The notes under the pieces are model-generated. The model saw only the letters and a program-made list of their open reading frames with translations. It was not told the DNA's origin and did no database searches. Shown one piece after another: positions 5,852 to 11,710 of a stretch of 11,790 nucleotides of DNA; positions within the stretch are counted from its first letter, which is position 1; the number at the start of each line of letters is the position of its first letter. Source of the DNA: Nanobdellota archaeon. Lineage in GTDB: Archaea > Aenigmatarchaeota > Aenigmatarchaeia > QMZP01. Location: assembly GCA_018818465.1 (NCBI GenBank), contig JAHIRU010000061.1, forward strand, positions 1 to 11,790, written 5' to 3'. Both the position numbers and the translations under genes were made by a program.

Positions 5852-7021
5852 CTAGAAGTCTTTGCTGTTAATTTGGTCTTTGTTTGCGATCTGGGTTTCG
5901 TCCAGAAGCAGGCCGCAATGGGAGCAGAACTTTGAGCTTGGGTGCGACTGCGCTCCGCATCTGAAGCACTCCTTGATTGTTTCTGTTGGTTCGACATGAT
6001 TGATGCTGGTTTTGCCTTCATTCATTTCTATGATGGCCTGATCAACATCCCGACCTGATAAGTGAACGTAAATTGACGCCATCTCCGACCTCTGCGTCCA
6101 GCCGAGATATTCCTTCATTTGCGCTTCTGTTAATTTGTTTGCTAAATGAGTTGATCTTGTATGACGGAATAAGTGCATATAGACGCGCTTCTTGATGTTG
6201 CATCTTTCTGCAAGATTCTTTATCATGATATCCATAGTTCGATACTGGACAGGGTTTTTGTAATTGTTGAGACTGATCCATAGGAATGACTTTGGATTGT
6301 CCTTTATTGGATGATTCTCTATCCAATTGGCTAGCAATGCAACAGAGCGGATAATCCTTACGCGCCTTGAGTCGGTCTTTCCGCTGACTGTTAAGACAGC
6401 TCCATGGTTGTCAAATGCGACATGCTTTATCCTTCTTGATAGAATCTCTCCTGCCCTGCATCCGGTTTCGTACAAGGCAGATAAAAAAGCTTTGTCTCTG
6501 ATATGATATGCTCTTGATATCATCTTGTTTACTTCTTCAAGGGTCAGAAGCTCCTCCGGAAGTTTGAGCTTTCTGACCTTGAATCTTGGCTTGATTTTGT
6601 TGAATAGTTCTTCTTTTTCCAGAAATGTTAGAAGTTTCCTTATACAGTACCATCTTGTTCTCTTGGTTTTCTCAGCGTAGCTGTTCATACTGAGCAAGAA
6701 GTGTTCCAAGTCTTGCTCTGTAACAGCCTGGAAATCTTTGCTGACGAAGCGGAGGAAGGTCTTGAACGCGTACAGGTACTTGAGCCGCTGCACTACGCCG
6801 ACACCTTCGATTTCAGTACGCTTTAGGAACTTTTGGATAAGATCCTTGTTGGAATCTGACGTGTTCCAAGAATTAATTTGTTCTAATTGCTTGAGATATT
6901 TGGCTTTGGTGTTGTAGATATCCCAGTCTTTATCTTCTCTATCATTTGAAAACGGAAGACTCAGGACTGTGGACGTGGAACCGAAATTGTAGATTAATGG
7001 GCCCGGAGGGACGTTCGGCAT
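5852..7021 (-). CDS. Tyrosine recombinase (integrase) with C-terminal zinc ribbon
   Basis: Catalyses site-specific insertion and excision of the element. Residues 50-140 form the SAM-like core-binding domain. The catalytic domain shows Arg189 (ETGCRAGEIL), Lys215 (SGKTDSRR), His283 and Arg286 (HLFRH), Trp308 (LGW, the H/W position) and Tyr318 (IYVHL), the full active set. Cys352, 355, 366 and 369 (CFRC...CSHC) form a zinc ribbon, as in several archaeal integrases. Residues 1-10 are encoded by intron 3 of the host tRNA and by the att core, so the ATG at 7021-7019 is not the element's own start; the native N-terminus probably lies at 669-610. After the TAG stop the same frame gives 15 more plausible codons (EFLMEMFEKW...) to a TAG at 5806-5804, suggesting a nonsense-truncated helix or readthrough. 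Confidence 0.92.
   Translation of the reverse strand: MPNVPPGPLIYNFGSTSTVLSLPFSNDREDKDWDIYNTKAKYLKQLEQINSWNTSDSNKDLIQKFLKRTEIEGVGVVQRLKYLYAFKTFLRFVSKDFQAVTEQDLEHFLLSMNSYAEKTKRTRWYCIRKLLTFLEKEELFNKIKPRFKVRKLKLPEELLTLEEVNKMISRAYHIRDKAFLSALYETGCRAGEILSRRIKHVAFDNHGAVLTVSGKTDSRRVRIIRSVALLANWIENHPIKDNPKSFLWISLNNYKNPVQYRTMDIMIKNLAERCNIKKRVYMHLFRHTRSTHLANKLTEAQMKEYLGWTQRSEMASIYVHLSGRDVDQAIIEMNEGKTSINHVEPTETIKECFRCGAQSHPSSKFCSHCGLLLDETQIANKDQINSKDF
6996..7012. repeat. Proximal attachment site (tRNA-Lys 3' end)
   Basis: The minus strand reads GTCCCTCCGGGCCCATT, identical to 593-609. It begins at the last base of tRNA intron 3 and covers T60, the T-stem and acceptor 3' strands, the discriminator A and two bases beyond. 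It also encodes VPPGP plus the first bases of the next codon of the integrase frame. Confidence 0.9.
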
Positions 7022-7049
7022 CGCCGAATGCGCCCGCTTCAGTGATGTG
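7012..7049 (-). other. tRNA-Lys intron 3 (38 nt, position 59/60)
   Basis: Bulge-helix-bulge: TTCG (54-57) pairs with intron CGAA. The 5' bulge is AA|C and the 3' bulge CG|T. Intron CATC pairs with GATG after one A-C mismatch. The exon-side helix is the T-stem itself, available only once intron 2 is gone, which implies ordered splicing. The intron contains the ATG (7021-7019) now heading the integrase frame, and a competing hairpin TTCGGC/GCCGAA. Confidence 0.82.
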
Positions 7050-7055
7050 TTCGAA

Positions 7056-7086
7056 TTCGAGGGTCAACAAGTTTCCTTAAAGACCT
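7056..7086 (-). other. tRNA-Lys intron 2 (31 nt, position 53/54)
   Basis: Bulge-helix-bulge: CGAG (48-51) pairs with intron CTCG. The 5' bulge is GG|A and the 3' bulge AA|T. Intron helix GGTC pairs with GACC. The helix on the exon side is weak, as in relaxed BHB motifs of non-canonical introns. The intron's CCCTC mimics the T-stem 3' strand. Confidence 0.85.
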
Positions 7087-7102
7087 CCCTCGGCACCCTG
7101 GT

Positions 7103-7165
7103 ATCTTCCCATATTCTGTCATTTGACCTTACTAAAAGGCCATCAGCATGCTTTTAACTCATGGT
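7103..7165 (-). other. tRNA-Lys intron 1 (63 nt, position 37/38)
   Basis: Bulge-helix-bulge: loop bases CTTT (32-35) pair with GAAG near the intron end (one G-U). The 5' bulge is TA|A and the 3' bulge AT|A. Intron CCAT pairs with ATGG beyond. The repeated ACCA at both borders leaves the cut ambiguous by sequence, but the BHB places it at 37/38. A 9-bp inverted repeat GCTTTTAAC/GTTAAAAGC also lets the anticodon loop pair with the intron. Confidence 0.9.
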
Positions 7166-7247
7166 TAAAAGCCAGGTGCTCTAACCAGGCTGAGCTACGG
7201 GCCCATACAAACTGTTATAGTTATTGTATGTTGTTACTTAAGAAAAT

Positions 7248-7260
7248 AGTATATAATACA
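7248..7260 (-). promoter_or_regulatory. TATA box of the tRNA-Lys gene
   Basis: The minus strand reads TGTATTATATACT, about 45-55 bases before the mature tRNA 5' end, consistent with a primary transcript carrying a roughly 20-base 5' leader. The rest of 7205-7308 holds no gene; AAAAACACC occurs twice there (near 7278-7286 and 7297-7305). Confidence 0.5.
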
Positions 7261-7308
7261 TTAAAAAGTTATTGTTAAAAAACACCTTTTTTTCAGAAAA
7301 ACACCACT

Positions 7309-7348
7309 TGTTCACATCTGTTCACTGTAGACTATATATGCTGTTCAT
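7309..7348 (+). promoter_or_regulatory. Promoter with TGTTCAC repeats ahead of the secreted-protein gene
   Basis: TATA-like CTATATAT (7332-7339) lies about 50 bases before the ATG at 7388. TGTTCAC occurs at 7309-7315 and 7319-7325, ten bases apart (one helical turn), and TGTTCAT at 7342-7348 on the other side of the TATA box. The arrangement suggests an operator. Confidence 0.4.
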
Positions 7349-7387
7349 TCTGAAGGGATATTATAATTTGAAAAAGGAGGTCTTAAA

Positions 7388-7951
7388 ATGGACACTAAAT
7401 ACTTTATTCCGGTGCTAATGGGAATTGTATTATTCGCTGGTATACTGGCATCATCAGTTTCAGCAGTACCAGATATACAAAATCCAGTAGCAGCAAAAGT
7501 TAGTGCAAATGTCGCAACACTGAAAGTAGCTCAAAAAATATTGACTAATGAAGTTGACATAAAGAACCCTATTGCAGAAAAAGCTAACGAAGTTCTTCAA
7601 AGCAAAGTTCCTGGAACGTGGGAACAGACAAAAGAAATCATATACAGTAAAATGGATATGCCGCATAAATTTGTCTTGTGGGATGTTAGCGGAAGACATG
7701 TAATGTGGGGTGAATATGGAAACGGCTATTTCGTTGGGCACGACAATCACGACAAGGATGCATGGGGAGTATATATGGGTATTGATCACCCAGGCAATGC
7801 AACACGTGGAAAGTTCGTAGGTTTTTATGATGGAAAGAATTTTGAAGGAAACTATTTTCACAGAGGAAATGCATTTCATCTATGGAACTGGAACGCACTT
7901 AATTTGTTTGGCGAAACAGTGAGTCATGGTAACTTTGTATTATTCAACTGA
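7388..7951 (+). CDS. Secreted protein of unknown function, His/Gly/aromatic-rich
   Basis: A 187-residue protein with a signal peptide: hydrophobic YFIPVLMGIVLFAGILA (5-21) followed by SSVSA, with cleavage likely near residue 26. Residues 27-80 are mostly helical (NPVAAKVSANVATLKVAQK). From about residue 93 the chain is dense in Gly, Trp, Phe, Tyr, His and Asp, with alternating short strands (FVLWDVSGRHVMWGEYGNGYF, GKFVGFYDGKNFEGNYFHRG), suggesting a small beta-barrel or beta-sheet surface domain. Many His and Asp residues might bind metal, which is speculation. No cysteine and no C-terminal anchor are seen. A strong AAAAGGAGGT ribosome-binding site precedes the ATG. No family recognised. Confidence 0.8.
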   Translation: MDTKYFIPVLMGIVLFAGILASSVSAVPDIQNPVAAKVSANVATLKVAQKILTNEVDIKNPIAEKANEVLQSKVPGTWEQTKEIIYSKMDMPHKFVLWDVSGRHVMWGEYGNGYFVGHDNHDKDAWGVYMGIDHPGNATRGKFVGFYDGKNFEGNYFHRGNAFHLWNWNALNLFGETVSHGNFVLFN

Positions 7952-7985
7952 TATTAACCAAGTGACCATGTAGTATCACCTATTT

Positions 7986-8009
7986 GGGGGAAATCTGTTC
8001 CCCCTTCCC
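7986..8009 (+). terminator. Hairpin terminator after the secreted-protein gene
   Basis: GGGGGAA (7986-7992) and TTCCCCC (7998-8004) form a 7-bp stem with a 5-base loop, followed by a pyrimidine tract TTCCCC and TTATTATTATT. It sits 35 bases after the stop at 7951. It could also be an RNA-processing or stability element. Confidence 0.5.
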
Positions 8010-8047
8010 CTTATTATTATTGAAGGGATAAACCGAAAATAAACGAT

Positions 8048-8057
8048 AATATTTAAA
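8048..8057 (+). promoter_or_regulatory. TATA box of the membrane winged-helix gene
   Basis: AATATTTAAA ends 22 bases before the ATG at 8080. No ribosome-binding site is present, so a leaderless transcript is expected. Confidence 0.55.
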
Positions 8058-8079
8058 GCGAGATGAACTACTTTCATGT

Positions 8080-8916
8080 ATGAAAGTAGCGATGTTGGTT
8101 ACGATCTTACTCACTATAACAGTTTCTTTAGCTATGATACCTGCATTATCAGCCCAGACAGTTGATGACATAGAATATCTTGTGATAATAGAAGACAACG
8201 GTAACGTTGTTGTTTTGATAACAATCAATGGAATTGGCTTGTTTGAGATTCCTATACAAGAAGATGTTCAAAGTGTTGATATTGAAGGCGGATTATATTT
8301 AATCGAAGACGGAACGCTTGAAGTTGTTATAGGCAGTACAGAAAAAGCTGTCATAGTTTACCAAACATCAATGTTAACAAGCAAGAATGACGGTGTTTGG
8401 AATTTTGATATTAATTTAATAAACATCGGGTATGAAAAAACCATTACAGTCGCAATGCCTGCAAATACTGTTGTGACTAATACAAACCCTCAAGGAAAGA
8501 TAGAATCCGGGGAAATAATGAAGATATCATGGGATAATACAGAAAATGTGTTCATAGAGTATTATTTTCAAGCAGTTGATGAAACAACTGATTTGAGACC
8601 GTTATACGTTATACTGATTGGCGCGCTAGCCTTGATAGCTGGCTATTATCTAACAACTCGCAGAAAAAAGAGCGCGAACTTGAGCAAGAAAGAAAGTATT
8701 ATAGAAACGCTTTCAGAAAACGAAAAGAAAATAGTCAAAATCTTAATGGATAATGATGGAAGGATCAAACGCAGCAAGCTTGAAAGAACGAGCGAGATAT
8801 CGAAATCAAGTCTTGCAGCATCGTTAAAAAACTTGGAAAGGAAAAAGATATTAGAGGTGGACAGGACATATGCTTCGCATTATGTCAAGTTCACGGAGTG
8901 GTTTAATGGACTTTAG
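8080..8916 (+). CDS. Membrane-anchored winged-helix transcriptional regulator (COG2512-like)
   Basis: A 278-residue sensor-regulator layout. Signal sequence MKVAMLVTILLTITVSLAMIP (cleavage near 25); an extracytoplasmic beta-rich domain (28-170, many Val/Ile/Thr strands); one transmembrane helix LYVILIGALALIAGYYL (175-191) with the positive RRKK stop on the inside; and a cytoplasmic winged helix (205-270: ENEKKIVKILMDNDGRIKRSKLERTSEISKSSLAASLKNLERKKILEV). This fits archaeal membrane-associated wHTH regulators of COG2512 type, which are thought to couple an outside signal to transcription. The stop overlaps the next gene's start by 11 bases, so the two are translationally coupled and probably act together. 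Confidence 0.82.
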   Translation: MKVAMLVTILLTITVSLAMIPALSAQTVDDIEYLVIIEDNGNVVVLITINGIGLFEIPIQEDVQSVDIEGGLYLIEDGTLEVVIGSTEKAVIVYQTSMLTSKNDGVWNFDINLINIGYEKTITVAMPANTVVTNTNPQGKIESGEIMKISWDNTENVFIEYYFQAVDETTDLRPLYVILIGALALIAGYYLTTRRKKSANLSKKESIIETLSENEKKIVKILMDNDGRIKRSKLERTSEISKSSLAASLKNLERKKILEVDRTYASHYVKFTEWFNGL

Positions 8917-9427
8917 ACAAACAAAAGCGATTATTGGAGCTTTGTTAGTGTTATTGCTAGCCTCGATGATGATTCCAAATGTTGGTGCAACTAATAGTGA
9001 TGTATTTAAGCCAAAAACTGTGATGTTGCAATCCGCAGAAGCGGTTTATAGAGAGAATCTAGGCATTGCGCAGAGTTCTCCTTTGCAGATAAAAAACATA
9101 AACAGGCTTATTGAAAGAATGTCCACTGATGAGGACAATTTCAACAGGATAGTTGCCATATCAAAGCTGTTAATCAAGCCTGAAAGCAAAGAGCTTATAG
9201 CAGATGATCTGCTTGATATGGACAGACCGTTTATTAGAAGGCTAGCTATCAGAGCATCAATTAGCGAACTTAACAAAAAGGAAGTAACAGCACAGGTAAG
9301 CAATTATCTTGTTGCAAAGGAAAACAAGGAAGACATTGGCATTTCTCTGAAGCTGTCGCTTCTAAAGGACTTCTTCACAAAGAAGATCACTGCATTAGAA
9401 CTAATAAAGAGTATTCTACAAAGATAA
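8906..9427 (+). CDS. Secreted all-helical protein coupled to the membrane regulator
   Basis: Start placed at the ATG 8906-8908 (173 residues) rather than the upstream ATG at 8870. It has a GGAGTG ribosome-binding site 5 bases upstream and puts the signal peptide (MDFRQTKAIIGALLVLLLASMMIPNVGA) at the N-terminus. The mature part is helical (RLIERMSTDEDNFNRIVAISKLL, FIRRLAIRASISEL, ISLKLSLLKDFF), with a rhythm that recalls short HEAT-like helical pairs, though no family is recognised. It overlaps the end of the regulator gene, so it may modulate that regulator's external domain; this is inferred from context only. Confidence 0.72.
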   Translation: MDFRQTKAIIGALLVLLLASMMIPNVGATNSDVFKPKTVMLQSAEAVYRENLGIAQSSPLQIKNINRLIERMSTDEDNFNRIVAISKLLIKPESKELIADDLLDMDRPFIRRLAIRASISELNKKEVTAQVSNYLVAKENKEDIGISLKLSLLKDFFTKKITALELIKSILQR

Positions 9428-9430
9428 GCA

Positions 9431-9440
9431 TTTTATATAC
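9431..9440 (+). promoter_or_regulatory. TATA box of the aIF2-gamma gene
   Basis: TTTTATATAC lies 34-43 bases before the GTG at 9474, predicting a leader of about 10 bases. Confidence 0.55.
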
Positions 9441-9473
9441 TTCTACTCTAAATGTTCTGTATAACTATTAAAG

Positions 9474-10796
9474 GTGATTATTTTCGCTAAAAAGAAAGCT
9501 CCTACTAAGAAGAAAACTGTAAAGAAACCTTTAGAAAAGGTTTCATCCAAAGAAAAAGCCACTCCCAAGAAGGCTGAATCTGTTAGTTTAATTCCTGAAA
9601 TTAATATAGGTCTTGTTGGACACGTGGATCACGGTAAAACAAGCCTTACTGAAGCTCTTTCAGGCAAATGGACTGATACTCATTCTGAAGAGATCAAGCG
9701 TGGTATTACAATAAGGCTTGGCTATGCGGAATTCACTGTTTACAAATGCCCTAAATGCAAGGGCTCTGAATGTTATGGCACTACAAACAAATGCATAAAA
9801 TGCTTCTCTAAATGCAAGCCTGTGAGAACGCTGTCACTTGTGGATGCACCTGGGCACGAGACACTTATGGCCACTGTTCTGTCTGGCGCTGCGCTAATGG
9901 ACGGCGCATTGCTTTTGATAAGCGCTAATGAAGACTGTCCACAACCGCAAACAAGAGAGCATCTTACTGCTCTGGACATTATTGGCATAAAAAATATCAT
10001 TGTTGTACAGAACAAAATAGATCTTGTTTCTAAAGAGGAAGCTCTTAAAAACTATGAACAGATCAAAAAGTTCTTGAAAGGAACTGTTGCTGAAAATGCT
10101 CCTATTGTGCCAATTGCTGCACAACAAAGGATTAACATTGATGCATTGATTGAAACGATAGAGGAAGTTATGGCAACACCCAAAAGGGATCTGACAAAAT
10201 CGCCTCTGATGTACATAGCAAGAAGCTTTGACATCAACAAGCCAGGCACACTGATAGAAATGCTTAAAGGCGGTGTTATAGGCGGTTCTCTTGTAGAGGG
10301 CAAGCTTAAAGTGGGACAGGAAGTTGAGATAAGGCCTGGCGTAATGATAAGGGGCAAATTCAAGCCAGTCAAGACAAAGATAACAGGCTTGCAGCAAGCA
10401 ATGACAAATCTAAAAGAAGTTCAGCCTGGCGGTCTTTTAGGCGTCTCAACATCACTTGATCCTTATCTGGCTAAATCTGATTCTTTGTCAGGCAATCTTC
10501 TTGGTTCACCAGACAAGCTTCCTCCTGTAATGTCTGATGTAACTTTTGAAACGCACCTTCTCGATCATGTAGTCGGATCGAGAGAAAAAATTAACGTAGA
10601 TCCAATCAAAACAGGCGATGTTCTAATGCTTACAGTAGGCACAAGCAGAAGCGTGGGCGCTGTTATTTCCGCAGACAAAAAGAAATCTGATGTGAAACTA
10701 AAGCTTCCTATATGCGCCAACAAAGGTTCAAGAATAGCCATATCGAGACAGGTAGCCAACAGATGGCATCTGATTGGTTGGGGAGAAATTAAGTAA
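9474..10796 (+). CDS. eif2g: Translation initiation factor aIF2 subunit gamma
   Basis: The GTPase subunit of archaeal initiation factor 2, which binds Met-tRNAi in the ternary complex. G1 GHVDHGKT (49-56), switch region RGITIRLGYA (76-85), zinc knuckle Cys92/95/107/110, G3 DAPGHE (124-129), NKID (180-183), and two C-terminal beta-barrels ending in LIGWGEIK. About 440 residues against roughly 410 in the family; the excess is a Lys/Ala-rich N-terminal tail of about 38 residues (KKKAPTKKKTVKKPLEK) resembling an RNA-binding extension. The start is uncertain: GTG 9474 is the only conventional start before the domain, but it lies inside AAAGGTGATT, which itself looks like a ribosome-binding site and might serve a rare downstream codon such as ATT 9480. 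It converges on the ZIP gene with a 15-base gap. Confidence 0.96.
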   Translation: MIIFAKKKAPTKKKTVKKPLEKVSSKEKATPKKAESVSLIPEINIGLVGHVDHGKTSLTEALSGKWTDTHSEEIKRGITIRLGYAEFTVYKCPKCKGSECYGTTNKCIKCFSKCKPVRTLSLVDAPGHETLMATVLSGAALMDGALLLISANEDCPQPQTREHLTALDIIGIKNIIVVQNKIDLVSKEEALKNYEQIKKFLKGTVAENAPIVPIAAQQRINIDALIETIEEVMATPKRDLTKSPLMYIARSFDINKPGTLIEMLKGGVIGGSLVEGKLKVGQEVEIRPGVMIRGKFKPVKTKITGLQQAMTNLKEVQPGGLLGVSTSLDPYLAKSDSLSGNLLGSPDKLPPVMSDVTFETHLLDHVVGSREKINVDPIKTGDVLMLTVGTSRSVGAVISADKKKSDVKLKLPICANKGSRIAISRQVANRWHLIGWGEIK

Positions 10797-10811
10797 ATTC
10801 TAAGACATTAT

Positions 10812-11570
10812 CTAAACATGTGGTAATGTACCTACTAAGAACCATATTAAGAAAATTCCTAATAACAAGAATATGAATTGTAATAAAATCTTCTTTGTTC
10901 CTATCTCTCTATGCATTTCTGGTATAAGATCTGATGCCGCTATGTATATGAAACCGCCAGCTCCTATGGCTAAAAGAATTGGTATTGATGCCTCAGTAAA
11001 GCCTGCAAACATGTACATTACAACAGCTCCAACCACAGCTACAAGCCCTGACAGAAGATTATACAATAAAGCCTTTGTTCTTCCAAAACCTCCATGAACA
11101 AGAATTCCAAAATCGCTTATCTCCTGCGGTATTTCATGCAAAGCTATTGCTATTGCAACAACTATGCCAATAGGCACGCTGGTAAGGAATGCAGCCATTA
11201 TTATTGCTCCGTCTATGAAGTTATGTACAGCATCACCTATGAGATTCATATAAGTATAGGATTTAACATCACATGTTTGGCCTGCTGGAAGTTTGTGGCA
11301 GTGGTGCCACTGTATGAACCGTTCTATGAAGAAAAACAATATAATTCCTGCTAAAACATAAGTTAATGCGCCTGCTCCCATCATCTCAATTGCTTCTGGT
11401 AAAATATGAAAAAACGCAGCGCTAAAGAAAGTTCCAGTGCCGAAAGCTACTATGATAAATAATATTCCTGCCAATCTGGTTTTGTTAATCCATAACGTAA
11501 AGACGCCAACTAAAGATATCATGCTTATTAAAACGACAGCGATTAATGCCTGCAAAAGAATAATTTCCAT
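10812..11570 (-). CDS. ZIP-family divalent metal transporter
   Basis: A 252-residue inner-membrane protein with eight predicted transmembrane segments. Diagnostic motifs: FHILPEAIE (54-62), HNFIDGAII (115-123, the metal-binding HNxxDG of TM4) and LHEIPQEISDFG (143-154, TM5 HExxxEx2DxG). These lie in the binuclear metal site of ZIP transporters, which bring Zn2+, Fe2+ or Mn2+ into the cytoplasm. The central cytoplasmic loop has His/Cys residues (WHHCHKLPAGQTC) that could sense metal. TTTTTTATAT lies 21-30 bases before the ATG (11600-11591), so a nearly leaderless transcript is likely. Substrate cannot be read from the sequence. Confidence 0.93.
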   Translation of the reverse strand: MEIILLQALIAVVLISMISLVGVFTLWINKTRLAGILFIIVAFGTGTFFSAAFFHILPEAIEMMGAGALTYVLAGIILFFFIERFIQWHHCHKLPAGQTCDVKSYTYMNLIGDAVHNFIDGAIIMAAFLTSVPIGIVVAIAIALHEIPQEISDFGILVHGGFGRTKALLYNLLSGLVAVVGAVVMYMFAGFTEASIPILLAIGAGGFIYIAASDLIPEMHREIGTKKILLQFIFLLLGIFLIWFLVGTLPHV

Positions 11571-11593
11571 AAACTTAATTGGTAAAACAGATA

Positions 11594-11631
11594 TAAAAAA
11601 ACAAACAAAGGGTCAGAAATTAAATCCCTTT
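11594..11631 (-). terminator. Hairpin plus T-tract after the acidic mini-gene
   Basis: The minus strand reads AAAGGG, a 13-base loop, CCCTTT, then GTTTGTTTTTTT. The stem begins within the mini-gene's stop codon, and the T-tract doubles as the upstream part of the ZIP promoter. This is a good candidate archaeal terminator. Confidence 0.55.
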
Positions 11632-11710
11632 AATTATCTTCACTGTCTTCATCATCATAATCGTCTTCTTCGTCTTCGCTAGAATCGTCATCTTCTTGCC
11701 ATTTGAACAT
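11630..11710 (-). CDS. 26-residue highly acidic peptide
   Basis: ATG at 11710-11708, TAA at 11632-11630. The peptide begins MFKWQEDDD and then is almost entirely Asp, Glu and Ser, ending in EDSEDN. A GGAGG ribosome-binding site lies 9 bases upstream (11724-11720), a TATA-like stretch CATATAATATTC lies upstream near 11752-11741, and a hairpin/T-tract follows directly. Promoter, ribosome-binding site, short frame and terminator together support a real mini-gene. Function unknown; such peptides can mimic nucleic acid or bind metal or basic proteins, and the next gene is a metal transporter. Bases 11753-11790 show nothing recognisable. Confidence 0.6.
   Translation of the reverse strand: MFKWQEDDDSSEDEEDDYDDEDSEDN

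Larger units (their letters stand above)
593..7012. mobile_element. Integrated element in the 3' end of tRNA-Lys (about 6.4 kb)
   Basis: Two exact 17-bp direct repeats (593-609 and 6996-7012) bound the block, and a tyrosine recombinase gene abuts the right copy. The right copy is the 3' end of an intact tRNA-Lys; the left copy is the displaced original 3' end. This is the standard outcome of tyrosine-integrase insertion into a tRNA gene. Contents: integrase, winged-helix protein, Rossmann-like protein, four-helix-bundle gene, HKD nuclease and SF1 helicase. The helicase operon and the two small plus-strand genes are strongly AT-rich. No replication initiator, capsid, conjugation gene or transposase is recognised, so it is best described as an integrative genomic island with defence-like cargo. 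It could also be a virus or plasmid relic, with the helicase serving replication. Whether it is still mobile is unknown. Confidence 0.88.
6998..7204 (-). tRNA. tRNA-Lys(UUU) interrupted by three introns
   Basis: Exons on the minus strand: 7204-7166, 7102-7087, 7055-7050 and 6998-7011 (last), 75 nt in all. Joined, they give acceptor GGGCCCG/CGGGCCC (7 bp), D-stem GCTC/GAGC, anticodon stem CCTGG/CCAGG, loop CTTTTAA with anticodon TTT (7169-7167), variable GTGCC, T-stem GAGGG/CCCTC and T-loop TTCGAAT, with discriminator A. Every stem is perfect and the T-loop is canonical only after removal of all three introns. CCA is not encoded. The sequence after 37/38 is a canonical archaeal intron site; 53/54 and 59/60 are non-canonical. 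The exon between introns 2 and 3 is 6 nt. The 3' end is the integration site of the neighbouring element. Confidence 0.93.

Noticed and set aside
7150..7172. Perfect 9-bp inverted repeat GCTTTTAAC/GTTAAAAGC as a transposon end or operator
   Set aside because: It consists of the tRNA anticodon loop and complementary intron 1 sequence, and is explained by the tRNA precursor.
7460..7879. 139-codon minus-strand ORF opposite the secreted-protein gene
   Set aside because: The plus-strand gene has a signal peptide, strong ribosome-binding site, promoter and terminator; the antisense frame is rich in rare Cys/His/Ile and has no start signals.
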